From Schistosoma haematobium (lineage: Eukaryota; Platyhelminthes; Trematoda; Strigeidida; Schistosomatidae), in NCBI RefSeq assembly GCF_000699445.3, contig NC_067196.1:47099364-47163363 (forward strand): a stretch of 64,000 nt of DNA. The letters are read 5' to 3'. A model generated the notes under the pieces. The model was given only the letters and a program-made list of their open reading frames with translations, was not told where the DNA came from and ran no database searches. Every line of letters begins with the position of its first letter. The first letter of the stretch is position 1. A program made the translations under genes and the position numbers. Shown here piece by piece: positions 38,131 to 52,125 of this stretch.

Positions 38131-38914
38131 AAAATTATTCCCACCTACTTCAAACTCAGTGAACTTATGTTGCATATTCAAATATTACGAATAAGATATT
38201 AAATACGATTCACAGTTTTAATTTGATTGAGATTTGAAACCAATAGATTCCACTATATACCCTCAGTGAGTTAGTCGGAATTTCTACTAACTCATTGATT
38301 TTCTAATCTTTTAAGGCATATCAAACAATGTTTGCATTCAATCAAGATTCCAAATTAATATATTGGTGAATTTTCTTTCCGAATGATCAAACTGACAAAC
38401 AATTTTTGTTTAATTTCACATTTGTTGTTGATTCCTTTTCCGTATAAAAAATGGAGAAAATGAATTAGAATTTGTTAACTTATATTTCATCATTCATCAC
38501 CAAATTATGTATTCATAAAAATGCAATAAGAGTATTTAAAATTAGATATCTTGTTTTATACAATAAATTCAAGAAAGCATAACAAGTATAATCAAACTTG
38601 AATATAAGGTATTTGGAAAAATAACAATAATACTTTAACTTTTTTATAACATCAGTGAATGTATGAATTAATGTCTAGGAATTTAATCATTCTGAAAGAT
38701 CAACTAACCTAAAGTAATGTATATTAGATATTTTCAGTTTTATAATTTTTTAAAAGAAACTCAACAAAGTGAAAAACTAAAATCCAATGAAAGAATAACC
38801 ATGAGTAATAAAGTAATTTTAGTATTAGGTTTAAAGTGTGTGTGAGGGATTTCGTGATAATTATCGGCCAGTGATCTTTTAAGTCACTTATTCTCTTCAT
38901 TAAAAGTTAATTAA
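38131..38914. other. AT-rich spacer
   Basis: Nothing recognised. Confidence 0.45.
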
Positions 38915-39430
38915 AAATATGCCTCCAAATGTCCTGGTTAGGCCGAGGGTGGGGTGAGTTCGCTCTCCCTCTCGAAATACTTTTACATGGCCACTGCCAG
39001 GGAAGCCCTACTCACTGCCTTCTCATGCTGGAGGTGTTGTTTACGAAATTGAGAGGACGAAAAGCGAATGTAAGGTGCTTTAACCGGGTTGGTGGATATG
39101 GAGGATCCATCTAGGGGAGTTGGAAAACTCTGACTCCAAACCAATGGTGCACATGGGTCCCAGAATCTCAAGGAAACAAATGGCGTTTGAACCGATTGTT
39201 GGTCACCGACTATCATGGGACTGCATCTCCTGACGTTGCCCCACTGCTTTGTGGATTAGACCCTCAAGTTGAAGGCTCCAGATGTAGCCTCCTAAGAAAA
39301 CTACCTGCTTCGCTTTGGGCACCCGAACAATATCATGGCGAACACATAAATCAAGTGACTTGTGTGGCGCATATGTATTCGGTGCTCCTTTGTACCAATA
39401 TTTATATGTTCAAATAAATAAGTAAAAAAA
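38915..39430 (+). mobile_element. Repeat C, plus copy with 3' tail
   Basis: Body from CCTCCAAATGTCCTGG to GTGTGGCGCATATGTATTCG, ending TTCAAATAAATAAGTAAAAA. This copy shows the natural 3' end and polarity of repeat C. Confidence 0.8.
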
Positions 39431-42400
39431 TCAAAAATATTCTTAATACAAGGAGGATAATATTTATTGATAAATACATCCATCCATATTCACTGTCTAC
39501 ATCATACACTTTGGGCAGTTTTACACCACAGAGGTGATTTACAAGATTAACATCTGTTTAACAAAATTAAAGGATTCTTTATAGTTTCATAGTATATGAT
39601 TTCAAGACTTCAGATCAACTAACGAATAATAAACTGAAGCTAATAAAAAATTGGTTACTCAGAAATTTCATCAAATTATTGTCACTGATATATGATGATG
39701 ACATTTTTATAATATAAAATTAGGTAGTCAGTATAAACATATTTCTCTTATCTCGTTCTCAATTGAATATATAAATATATTACAGCTGATATAGAGAAAA
39801 TAATCAAGATAATTCCAGTATAAAATTATACTATATATATAATTAGACTAATGGAGATGATTAAAAGTAAATTAGAATAAAGCACAGGAAATAGAATATT
39901 ATGACAAAGTAAGAATCATTATTAAAATGTATTTAAGTAATGTAATGTCATTGTTTACATTTATTCAAATAAAATAGATATTCATTCTGTCAGAATTAAT
40001 AAATCAAGAAATTGTGTTGATACTTTTTATCCAGTTAGATGTTTGTTAATATTCACAAATAAGATATCTTCTAATCTGTGTTCACTATGCATAATACCGT
40101 TTATATTTATGTGTACCATTCAATAATTGTCATATGTAATTGATATCAATTATTACGTTGAAGTTATGATATATGATAGAAGAGTTTTGATAATGAATAG
40201 AATTTTCCGGTTAGATTAAAGTAAATACAAAGTCAACATAAGATATTGTAAAAAAACCCAACAACAACCTGATAATCTGTTACTAAAGAAAATGTCAGTC
40301 GACAAATTATAACCAAATACTCACTGTTGTTTACAAATTTCATTAAATTAGGAATAAGACTAATTCTCTATTTGAATATTATTAAAATATTTGTAGGTAT
40401 TTGTTAATAGGTTTATATGTGTATGTTCGATATGCTGGTAAACACGATTTCTAAATGTTCATCTACAAACCGTTGAATCATCGATATCAATTATCCGTCT
40501 TTTATATGTAATGTGAAATGAATGCATTATTTAGATTTAATTTATTATTTTGGATATTTGGCGTAAAGAAAATACAAAAGGAAATAGAAATGAAACATTA
40601 TAGTTCTGTGTATATCTGGCGGTTGGAATTTTTTCTCAGAAAATCAAAAGATTAATGGTCTGTGTGACTTTTATTTTGTAATTAAGTGGTGTTGAAGTAC
40701 TGACTCATTGTGTTTGATTCATCGAAGACTACATATCAATAGTAAGGAAAGTTGGATTTAATTTCATGTTATATGAGATAATTAGAGAAATAACATAACG
40801 AAAGGCTTTTATAGTGAACGCTAGCAGTATGTCATATGAAAGAATTGGAGAATTGTTTTCATGACAACCATTATGGAGTCGTAACAGTATATATCTAGGA
40901 AATCCATTGTAACTATTTGAAGTTGGGCTTGAATATGTTGTTCATTTTACAATATATTTTTTATTAAAAAAGACTTGGTCTTTTTGCATGTAGGTCAACT
41001 TTGTTAGTTATCTTCCGTCATGACTTTTGAAATAGAAACTCAATATTAATTATTTCATCAATTTGAGATTCATATTAAGTCGTCACAAATTAGAACAACA
41101 TATATAAGCGAACAATATTGTTTTCGATTAGATCCTCATCAGGCTTTACTCTAATATACAGTAATATTTATATGGACATTTTAGTTTGAATCTATGCCTG
41201 AACAGTTTATCCCATTGTGTTTGGTCGAAAGAATCGTGTATCACATTGACTCTTGTCAACTGATCACTAAATAGTAACCAATATCTTGATTGTCTAATCT
41301 TTAGTAGTCATCAAGTTTTGTTCATTATGTTGCATTATGGTTACTCGTCTTAGTGACTTAACTAGCTCTTACCCGCCTAAAAGTATATATACTCTCTTTT
41401 GGAACTACAGAATAATTCAAGAAAATAAAGAATACAGTTAAAGAAGTTGAAATTATCTTTGGGTTTTCATTTCTTATTTTGTCACATAATTCACGAAAAA
41501 TAGAAAAAAACTTCAGTTTTTTCTCTTCATTTTTTAAATTGTTGATATAAGTGTTTAATTGCTATTCTCCAGGTTATTAATAAAATAACTTTTAGTATTA
41601 TTAGCATTTGATAAGTAATAGTTCACTATTATTATTATTATTACTCAAGGTAATTAATAGTAAAGCGGAAAAAATAAATAGAGCAGAAGAAACATGTTTT
41701 TTTCTACATATATTTCACTAGAAACTAACGAAATTTCTTATTATTGTAAAAGATATTTTAGATTTGGTAAAATAATTGATGTATCCATTTTGTATAAACA
41801 GTTGGCGAAACCAATTTTCTCTTGTGAACGCATACATACAGGGATACTGAACTTCTTAATTTATGAGGCTGCTATAGTAAATCCGATTAATATGAGTTTT
41901 ATTCAAGTATCCAGATAATTACGGACACAAATTTGATTGAAACAATGTCGAAATTGTATATAGGAAAAGCTTTAAGAATAGTGGTGAATTTCTGACATTC
42001 GAGTCAACCACCAATTACTAGACAGATCAACACAAATTCATTCTTTTGGCCTGGATGGGTAAAATCAACTGATCGCTTAGTTATAATTCAAACTATTAAA
42101 ATAGTCGGTAGTAGTCAAAAGGTTCATAAAGATAATAAAGTTAACAAAACAGACAATTAAAAAGAATGTCATTGCAGAGATATGATATAGCTATTGTTCA
42201 ATAATTTTGAAATAACTCTCTCCTACATAAAGTAGACGCTGATCATGTTGTCGAGAGAACCGAGTTAAACTTCAAAATTAATCTACCTATTTTAGAAAAC
42301 GTTGTCAAACTTGATATAACATATTTGATATCGAGCCTACATGAGTTCTTTGGAAGTATAAATTTAATGGAATTTTGAATTTATTCTGATTGGTAAGCCA

Positions 42401-43542
42401 TTTTATTGTTCATGTTTAAGACTTTAACACAAAGCACACTATTAAGAAATTCTGTTACAAAGTTCTTAACTGCCTACTTGATCGAAAGTGAAGTTGATCA
42501 GGATGTTCTTTGTTTCATATGCAGTATCACGTAGATGACAATAACAGGTCTGTGATTCATTGGTTTACGCGTCTGAATTTTAACCTATATGTCTCAAGTT
42601 TGAGTTGTGCTCTAGCTTTTTCGGTTTGGATAACTGTGTGGTACCAATAGCCTTCACAATTAAAGCGTTGTTTGAAGCGATTTGTATGTGGTTAATGAGT
42701 TAACAAATAAATACAACATTATGAACTTAGTTATGATTCATTAAATTGTGACATAACTGCCCTATAACGTTTTATCACATCTTCACTATTTACTCATAAT
42801 AGTTTAGTTAAAATTCATGAGAAACTATCAATGGAGTGAAAAAGTTAAACTCATGTATTATTTGCACTATCAATTTCGTTTGCTCTAATATTAGTCTCTT
42901 CAATTTATCTCCCTTGATTTAGCTTCTAGCCTTCATATTTATATCTAACTTCACTATTATACATATTTTCGAGGACATTTTTGATAATCATCACTACAGT
43001 TAATCAATTAGGCATTATAATTATCACTCTTCGTATACTGACCTTTTTAATGTATCACTATATATAACATATCAGATCTTGTAGATCATAAACCATCACT
43101 GTGGTCTAGGATTGTTTTTCTCATCTTCCTTTGCATCTTAAACGTTTATTTATCTATGCAGATTTGTCTTCTGTTCTCTTATATCTTTCTAAGCAATCTG
43201 AATTTTATATCCCTTTCCTGTTCAAAATCCCAAGTTGTTTTCATTTGGATAAACATCATACATTTACCACCATGAAGCCATGTTTATTCAATTCTATTTG
43301 TATTTATCGTGTAGCATAAATATTAGGCTAGATCATGACTTTAATATCCTTTATAAAGTTCCATTATACCTCATTAAATACTTGGATATGAAACTGTTTT
43401 AAACTACGGAATCCATAACAATTGAGATTTTAACCATATACTGTATAATCTAAAGAACTCAAATCCTTTAATCTATTAATTAATTAGCTAAAATTTGGAT
43501 GGATATTAACCTTCATGAAATCCTTAGCAGTTTCCTACTGTG
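39431..43542. other. AT-rich DNA, nothing recognised
   Basis: About 4.1 kb without a supported gene. A weak tRNA-like remnant lies near 42560-42620. Short frames at 41694 and 43131 (plus) show no family features. Confidence 0.45.
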
Positions 43543-43914
43543 TGATCAGTATACATATTTTATGCTTTTTATATACTACATTTTCTCTTTTATGCTTATG
43601 TTTCATTCGTTCAACTTCGAAACTTAGTTTTTGAGATTGTTTAAAACCGTTTCACATATATTATGACCAAAGTCAACAGTTAACTCTTAATGGTTGAATT
43701 CATGAGTCGATTAAAGCTAGAACACCATGGGAAACATGAAAACATTAAACAGCCGTTTCGTTCTAGTATGAGACTCCTCAGCAGTGCACTTCCACTTTTA
43801 TTCTAATAACGAATTTTACATTAATTTTTAGTGTTGCTAAATATGTGTATTATTATTAGTTAAACATAAGGTCATTGGAAAAAAAATAGGTGAGAAGCCT
43901 TGGATATGGATTTA
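43543..43914 (+). repeat. Inverted duplication, left arm
   Basis: This ~370-base arm is the near-exact complement of 46674-47043. It carries AT-rich unique-looking DNA plus the 3' half of a family 1 SINE with core CTGAGGA...GAAA on the minus strand (about 43752-43792). Confidence 0.9.
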
Positions 43915-44404
43915 ATTCAAGTGGACATTTATCAACAAGTTAATATCTACAATCTTGACTGGTTCTAATACTTCATCTGCAATTAAAACCCAATCAATTT
44001 AATTTCAGTAAACACCAATACCAGGAAAAAGACTACATTAATTACCACCCAAACATCAGTGTAAATATTCATCATTTAAATATGATAGCGATCGGCCGTC
44101 ATAGATGAATTTTACACATTGTTCTAATAACTCAATAAGAATCTATTGTCATTCTCTTTTCATAAAAGAAATCAATTCATATTGTCTATTTGATTTGATT
44201 AAAAATGGGTATAATGCATAGTGAACTATTCAAATGAATAACTTGTCAACATTTAGATGTTTTATTTCAAAAATTTAGAACTTAGTACAAACTTTAATAT
44301 TTTGAACAATAAGCAAAAATAGAGAATTACGTGTCGATATTTTCTCACAATTAATAAGGAGAGAATAATTTTAACGAATAAATTGATTTCTCTCAAGCTT
44401 CTAT
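43915..44404. other. AT-rich DNA between the arms
   Basis: Nothing recognised. Confidence 0.4.
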
Positions 44405-44645
44405 AATGAAGATACTTTTTGATTGAGATCATGAACCGATCAATGTTAGAAAACCATTGAAAACCTGGGAGCACTGGACGGCCGTTTCGCCCTATTGTAG
44501 GACTTCTTAGCAGTGCGAATCCACGACCCCGCCCCCAAGATTCGAACCCAGGGCCTTCAGTCTCGCACGAGGACGCCTAACCTCTAGGCCACTGAGCCGG
44601 CATCCAACGGTGCTAATGTCTAACTTCAACCAATCCACGAAAGTG
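44405..44645 (-). repeat. Full-length family 1 SINE, minus, dead ribozyme
   Basis: Minus strand: GCCGGCTCAGTGGCCTAGAG, B box GGTTCGAATC, core CTAAGAA where CTGAGGA is expected, GAAACGGCCGTCCAGTGC, 3' end CATGATCTCAATCAAAA. Two changes in the CTGANGA box should kill cleavage. The 5' extension CATCCAACGGTGCTAATG (plus strand) is shared with the 5.1 and 46.3 kb copies, so it belongs to the element. Confidence 0.85.
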
Positions 44646-44857
44646 TGCGGTCATCTTCCATTGTACTGAGGTAGATACCTCTCTCTACCCGACACGGATT
44701 AGCTCCACTGGTCACGGCTTCTCACTCAACCGAAAATAAAAACATGCCTAATTTAATGTAAGAATGATTGTCTAATGTATAAAGAGATGAATCCATTTTC
44801 AATATCATTAGCCATAATTGAAAATGCAGGAATAATCATCCTGTATAACTGATAGGT

Positions 44858-44925
44858 AGTGGGTTGGAGAATGCTGGTCGGCGGCCTATGCTCCATCAGG
44901 AGTAACAGGCATAAGTAAGTAAGTA
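44858..44925 (+). mobile_element. 68-base RTE 3'-end insertion with target-site duplication
   Basis: The last bases of the RTE element plus the AAGT tail lie between perfect 13-base direct repeats ATAACTGATAGGT (44845-44857 and 44926-44938). Confidence 0.92.
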
Positions 44926-44938
44926 ATAACTGATAGGT

Positions 44939-46319
44939 GTTTTGTGAAGAACTAGGGAAAGTGACCATCTGTTTAAATATGCAGTCTACAATGTGTAATA
45001 ACAGAACAAAACAGCCATAATCGAAAACTCAATAAGACCATATAGAACCACTGACATTCGAATCGTGAAAATAGTCATCCAACCTAGTAAAGTGTCATAA
45101 TGAACATGAATTAAAATTTATGACAAAAATTACATTTAAATCATTGCATAATGACTTGTATGTTTCTTGTGATTACAAAATTAGTACATTAAAGTGAAGC
45201 AATATTTGATTTGATGTCTTATTAATTAGCGTGTCGATTACTTCCTAAGATTTTAAGGTCACCAGAAATGTCACATTAAATCTTTTCATTTCGTATTATA
45301 CGAATTAGTGATTTGTAAGACAAGCAGAATAGTAATGTCAAGTGTGGTAAGTTTACTGATAGCATAATTATTCTTAAAAGATTGATATTAGTGACTTTTC
45401 ATAAAAGTTTTAGCTGTCTAGAGAACTTAATTTGTAGTTGAACAACTTAAGAAGTGAATTATGCAAAAATATATTATGACTTTTTATAGATGATTATTGT
45501 TTCCAGTGGAATTGATCATAGGAGGTTTTACTGTTAGTCTTTGCTTTCGTAATGAGTATGTATATTCTTGATTTGTATATATTTTATGTTCTTAACAGAC
45601 AATGTAATTTTGCATGAATTTAAGGATTGACAACAACTATTCATGAAATTTTAAAATAAAGATACGTTGACTTATTACGGCTATTCTGTGGATGTCTTGT
45701 ATACGGTTTAAATAACTTGAAGCAATGAAATTAATAATAACAAAATGATTCATTGTAACTAAATAAACACTTGAAATCTTTGTTTGAGAAAGTATTCATA
45801 TGTGCCCACAACTGAATTGTCTCATAAAAGGATAAAGGAACTGCTCAGTGTTTCGCAACTCCCAATGGTTCTTTAGTTGACGTAATTTTGTGATGAAAAT
45901 TACTTATAAACATTGATTTGAACGAAAAACGATGTACAAGAGAATGTTACTAACTAAAACATTAAAAAAATGTGAAAATATTTCATGTGCATTTACAAAC
46001 TGCGATTTGGTGCTAGCTTTGGAATAGTACCGAAGTGAATGATATTTTATAAGATTTTAAAAGTTTCTTACTAATAAGGTTTAATACCAGCTTGTATTAC
46101 CTAGTAAAATCATTTTCTGAATTCCCATTGCCAGGAAAATCAAGAAATATCATCTTTATACCAAGAAACTAAGTAATCGAAACTATTTCATAGAGCAACA
46201 ATTCAATCAAATGATAAAATCAGTAACATATTAAATCTTTCGTATATTACATTACTTGGGGAAAAATTCTAAATGTACACCTTAGAATATTATCAGAAGT
46301 GGTTGTGTGGAGATTATAG
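44939..46319. other. AT-rich DNA, nothing recognised
   Basis: Nothing supported. Confidence 0.45.
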
Positions 46320-46551
46320 TAATCTTATAGTTGAATTCATGAGTCAATTGAAGCTAGACCACCATGAAAAACTTAAAAGCACTGAACGGCCGTTTCGACC
46401 TAGTATGGAACTCCTAAGCAGTGTGAATACACGATCCCGCCTCGCGAGATTCGAATTCAGGACCTGTCAGTCTCGTGCGCGAACGCTTTAACTCTAAACC
46501 ACCGAGCCATAATCCAGCGGTGTTAATTTCTAACTTCAACCGATTCACAAG
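46320..46551 (-). repeat. Full-length family 1 SINE, minus, mutated core
   Basis: Minus strand: tRNA-like head, B-box-like ATTCGAATC, core CTTAGGA instead of CTGAGGA, GAAACGGCCGTTCAGTGC, 3' part TGGTGGTCTAGCTTCAATTG. The G of the CTGA box is lost. Confidence 0.85.
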
Positions 46552-46673
46552 ATTGAGGCACTGTTGAAAATCAAGTAGTACTATGTAGATGTTTTATACT
46601 AACATGGGACTTCTCAACAGCGCGCAATTATTACCCTACCAGTGGTTGAACCCGGGGCATTCAGGTCCTGTTA
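46552..46673 (-). repeat. Degenerate family 1 SINE fragment, minus
   Basis: Minus strand shows CCCCGGGTTCAACC (B-box-like), GCGCGCTGTTGAGAAGTCCC and GTATAAAACATC in family 1 order. The core is destroyed. Confidence 0.55.
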
Positions 46674-47043
46674 TCCATATCCAAGGCTTCTTACCTATTT
46701 TTTTTCCAATGACCTTATGTTTAACTAATAATAATACACATATTTAGCAACACTAAAAATTAATGTAAAATTCGTTATTAGAATAAAAGTGGAAGTGCAC
46801 TGCTGAGGAGTCTCATACTAGAACGAAACGGCTGGTTAATGTTTTCATGTTTCCCATGGTGTTCTAGCTTTAATCGACTCATGAATTCAACCATTAAGAG
46901 TTAACTGTTGACTTTGGTCATAATATATGTGAAACGGTTTTAAACAATCTCAAAAACTAAGTTTCGAAGTTGAACGAATGAAACATAAGCATAAAAGAGA
47001 AAATGTAGTATATAAAAAGCATAAAATATGTATACTAATCACA
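46674..47043 (-). repeat. Inverted duplication, right arm
   Basis: Complement of 43543-43914, including the SINE fragment (core CTGAGGA near 46801, GAAA near 46822, plus strand). Stem II of the ribozyme reads GTCT/GAAC and pairs poorly. Confidence 0.9.
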
Positions 47044-48905
47044 ACGAGTAGAAAGAAAATGAAATTTTCGGACGTTTTGTGACTCAGTGTAAGTTACTTC
47101 TTCAGTGAATAATTACAAATGTCAATCTATGGTTGCTTGACAGTCTATGCATGTTTTACTCAAATTTTAACATCTTTAAGTTTAATTGATTCTTTATTCT
47201 TTATCTTTTTTCATATTTCAGAGTTAATCATAAGTAGACAAGGTGTAAAATGATCATTTTATACGAAACTTTAAATATAATGAAGGATTTGTTCTTTATT
47301 TTCAAAACATAAATCAAAGGTCAATAAATGTATCAATTACCTTTCGTTTTAATGAGGTTGAAGTAATGTTAACTATTAGCCAAAATATTATACCTTTAAC
47401 CTGTATGTAACAGAATTCATGCTTATTTTTCTGTAACTTATCATAACAGTTCGATGGAAAAAAAACAAAGAATATTTGAGCATACAACTACTTTTATCGA
47501 ATTAGTCATCGGGCTCTACACTTATAAATCTATGATTATTGTTATATTTTACAAAGGACAAAATAAGACAGGCATTAATGAATTAAACAATGCTATATGA
47601 TAAAAATGATGGACTTTCAAATAACTAACAACATGTTTTAAAATATATGGTGTTTCATAAGTTCAGTGTTTTGTATAGAGACTGACTAAATGATTGAAAC
47701 ATTTGAATTCCAAGTGAATATTTTGCACTTTTTGGGTCTTTTTCAGCTAATTGTAAATTGAACAACCAAAGTTGTATTGTGGTGCTACTTATATTGATAT
47801 AAGTAGTATATGAAGCGAGTCAGGAATGTAATGTCTGGCCGCAGAAGATGGGGAAGATCAAGAAAGGAAGAGCGGGAATAGAAAGCAATTAGTATGGAAA
47901 TGCAAGAACAATGAAGTTCGAGACAATTATTGAACATTTTGCAAGTTAAGTATTATATTATGGTTTTTCTATTTTACCAAGTAACTCTGTAATTTTGTGA
48001 TAAATATAATTCGGTTGTCCTCACCTGTGTTCTCCTTCACTACAGTATCACTAACTTCTATACTTTAAGGTGTGACTGAAAGTCAAATAATTAAACTTCT
48101 CCTTGGCAAATAATTTCTTTTAATATACTAACATCAACATTTTTGGTTATTCATAGTAACTCTTTTGTAAAATTTATTGAAATTGACAATTTTATGTTTA
48201 CATTTAAAGGACACTAAACACGATAGTAAAACTTAAAGCTTAATACAAGACGGTATTTTTTCGTTTTGTTGAAAAAGCTTACTAAAGCTACACTAAGAAA
48301 GAGTCTAATAAGCAGTTCAGTATTGTTTAAATGAAAATATGCATAATTCCTAAACGTGTCAAACTGATTTTCTATCAAACTGGATCACTAAACAATGCAT
48401 AATTTACTTACTAATTATAAGTAGTGCTAATTATGAACACAACAATGATGTAATTAAAAACGTGTTGTATAAAAGTTCCATTTTAACTGCCAGCATATTT
48501 GAATGGATGAGTACATATGGTAAAATATTATTTTGTAAGCATAAGAATAAGTCGGAAAGTGAGAAGGAAGTTGTCAATGTGAAAGGAAGTAATGATCTAG
48601 ACATCTAATTTAGAAGTCAAATGACAATAAAACAATATGTGATTTGTAAAAATTAGGATTTTCTGAGTCGGTGAACAATTTATTTTGTCAGAATTAATAA
48701 GTAGAACGCAAACCGATTGATGATATTCATTGATACTGTGTGTCCGAGTGATGGCTGTTCATGAGAAAGTATTGTTCATACACGTTCAGGAATGATTTAA
48801 AAACAAAGATAAAACAACTAGTCAGAAAATTGGTTTTTATGCAATAAAATGGCATGGACATATACAAACCACTACAAAATGAAAATAAAATGTCATAGAG
48901 GATTA
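47044..48905. other. AT-rich DNA; small composition anomaly near 47815-47945
   Basis: Around 47815-47945 a purine-rich stretch (GGCCGCAGAAGATGGGGAAG) looks like eroded coding or repeat DNA. No family is recognised. Nothing else is supported. Confidence 0.4.
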
Positions 48906-50595
48906 ATTACTTACTTACTTACGCCTGTTACTCCCAATGGAGCATAGGCCGCGGACCAGCATTCCCAAACCCACTCTATCCTGGGCCTTCCTTTCTACTT
49001 CTATCCAATTGTTGTTCATTCTTCTCATGTCTATTTCCATTTCACGACGTAATGTGTTATTTGGTCTTCCTCTCCTCCAGTGGCCATGTGGATTGTGAGT
49101 GAGGGCTTGTCTTGTGACTCAGTTGGGCGCTTTCTTCAATGTTTATCCTATCCACTTCCAGCACTTCTTCCTGATTTCTTCCTCCGCTGGGATCTGGTTT
49201 GTTCTCTACCACAGTACGTTGTTGCTAATAGTGTCCGGCCAACGGATCCGAAGTATTTTGCGTAGACAACTGTTAATAAACACCTGTATTTTCTGGATGA
49301 TGGCTTTCGTAGTTCTCCAGGTTTCCGCCACATACAGTAGAACTGTCTTGACATTTGTATTGAAAATTCTGACCTTGGTGTTGGTTGACAGTTGTCTTGA
49401 GTTCCGGATGTTCACCACTTGTAGATATGCTGCTCTTGCTTTGCCTATTCGCGCCTTCACATCTACATCAGATCAACCGTATTCATCAATGATGCTTCCC
49501 AGATATGTAAAAGTTTTTACATCTTTCAAATCGTCTCCGTCAAGTGTGATTTGATTGGTGCATGTTGTATTGTATCGGAGAATCTTTATTTTCCCTTTGT
49601 GTATGTTGAGACCTACTTTTATTGAGGCTGCTGCTACACTGGTCGTTTTCTCTTGCATTTGTTGTTGCGTTTGGGATAGAAGGACCAGATCATCTGCGAA
49701 GTCTAGATCGTCAAACTGCATCCTAGATGTCCATTGTATCCCGTGGTTTCTTTCAGATGTTGACGTCTTCATGATCCAGTCGATCACCAGGAGAAAGAGA
49801 AAGGGTGAGAGTAAGCAACCTTGCCTAACACCGGTCTTCACTTCGAACGACTTTGTAAACTGTCCTCCATGCGCGATTTTGCAGTGTTATCCATCATATG
49901 AGTTCTGTATGATATTGACTATCTTCTGAGGCACGCCGTAGTGTCGAAGAAGCTTCCATAGTGTTGTTCTGTCCACGCTGTCAAATGCTTTCTCGTAGTC
50001 AATGAAGTTGATGTAAAGTGATGAATTCCATTCAATTGATTGTTCCACAATGATCCGTAGAGTTTCGATTTGGTCTGTACACGATCTATCCTTACGGAAT
50101 CCTGACTGTTGGTCACGAAGTTGGGCGTCTACGCAGTCCTTCATCCTGTTTAACAATACCCTGTTGAAGACTTTTCCCGGTATTCAGCGAAGAGTGATGC
50201 CCCTGTAGTTATCACAGTTGCTGAGATCGCCTTTCTTTGGTATTTTGATCAGAAGTCCTTCTTTCCAGTCTGTTAGTACTTGTTCCTCATCCCAAACCTT
50301 ATTGAAGAGAATGTGGAGTATCCTTGCAGTTGCCGCTACGTCTGCTTTTAGTGCCTCTGCTGGGATGTTGTCTGGTTCTGTTGCTTTGCCACTCTTGATT
50401 TGCCTGGTGGCCATGCTGATTTCTTCAATTGTTGGTGTGCCAACATTGATTGGGAGGTCCGTGGGTGCTGCTTCGATGTTGGGTGGGTTCAGTGGGGCTG
50501 GTCGATTCAAGAGTTCTTTGAAGTGTTCTACCCACCTGTTTCGTTGTTCTTCAATATTGGTGATTACCTTGCCGTCCTCGCTTTCACGTCACAGG
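48906..50595 (-). mobile_element. RTE-like retrotransposon, longest copy, 5' truncated
   Basis: Minus-strand segments in order: RT N-terminal region (KGDLSNCDNYRGITLR), QSGFRKDRSCTDQI and YEKAFDSVDR, GVRQGCLLSPFLF, LDFADDLVLLS with FADD at 49700-49689, [26 protein letters not shown], then the RRGRP region and a GTAA tail. Stops follow GITLR (TGA, near 50188), YDG (near 49887) and DEYG (TGA, near 49473), with further frame breaks, so it is dead. The apurinic endonuclease domain of RTE elements is missing. GGATTA at 48900-48905 and 50596-50601 may be the target-site duplication. Confidence 0.92.
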
Positions 50596-50601
50596 GGATT
50601 A

Positions 50602-52125
50602 GAGGAAACTAATTTGTAGATCTCTCACTCCAATCAACTAAGAAATGACTGCTAGATCTGATTCTTGTGCATCGTATCGGGGTTTTCTAAACTGCTTAAT
50701 ATAAAGGAATTTAAAATGTATTTAGTGATGAATACAAAAGCAAATGGAAGGTTACGTTCATTTAACAAAGCAGGATGTTTCATAAACTCTGTTGCAACCT
50801 GAGGTTTATACTAAACAAGTCTTGTGAAGTTACAAATTCGCAAACACTATTGTCTTTACAAAATAAAATTGTGCAGTGAACTACTTCAATTTTTATCGAA
50901 TCAATGTGGGTGTTGGATTCAAGATTGAGCTATTCGGCCGTAGGGTTAGTTTTTATAATAGCACCTCTGTGAAAGCACGTGAATGCATATGTTTACACAG
51001 AAATGAAATGTGATGGTTTGTTCTTACCATTGTATGACTAATATGGTTGACATCTGAGGAGGCTCCGTGGAATATTCTCCACACTGTTCCACTATGGGAT
51101 ATCAAAACAAAGGTGATAAACCTTTCCCGAGCTGCATATATTTACCCATGTGTTGCAGAAGAAAAATATGAATGAATAAAATAGTGTAAATAAAATGGCT
51201 GGACATACCGATGCTGTTGAAGGCATATATAGCAACAAATTAATTGCATATCTCTAGACAAATGTAGACGTGTAACTGAATGCTTCTCTTCACTAAGTCT
51301 TATTCAACTTTACTCCACTTTTCATATGTGATAAATAAGTATATTATCAGTAACTCAAACACGATCAGTTTACCTAAGAACCATGTAAACAAACTTGTAT
51401 GCTATCATTGAAATACATCAGGCTCCACGTAGCAAATGCTCCATCCCTTCATACTTATAAAAGGTAAAACAAAGTCGGTAATTAATAATGATATAGGATG
51501 ACATATGTGTTAGTAATGGGTAGTACAGTACTTCAGAGCATTCATGCACTATGGCTTTATTAATTACTAATTTTAGAAATATGTAGGCTATATGACTTGT
51601 TGATTTTCTTTGTTTCTCATCTAACATATCCCATCCTTACAGAGATATAGTCAATTAAGGACAAATAAAATTATCTTACAAACATCAGTTCACAATATTG
51701 CAAGGTTATCTCTTTCAAAATAATCATTACACTGAACACACTTAATGGTACTTTCTAATTAAATATTATTATGTAGGTTCATTTCGTTGAAACGACAGGA
51801 AAAGATATAATGGATTAACTTCTACTCATCCATTCAATCAGTCAGTCTAATCATAAGCTAATTTTACATAAGTAAACATAACAACGATCTACATAGTTTC
51901 ATGCTGATCTGTATAATTTCAACTCAACTGATTTGAACATCTTATAAATTACAAATTTCCAATATGATTTAGGAATAAATTCAACTGGAAATTTTATTCA
52001 GATAAACAAAATCATAGAAAACCCCACCCCCATTGAAATCAATCACTTTAAAGCCATACTTCTGTTATTTATTGTTTGGTATTAAATGCTTGACTTGAAG
52101 ATAATATAGAATAAGTTATGTAACA
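50602..52125. other. AT-rich DNA, nothing recognised
   Basis: Nothing supported. Confidence 0.45.
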
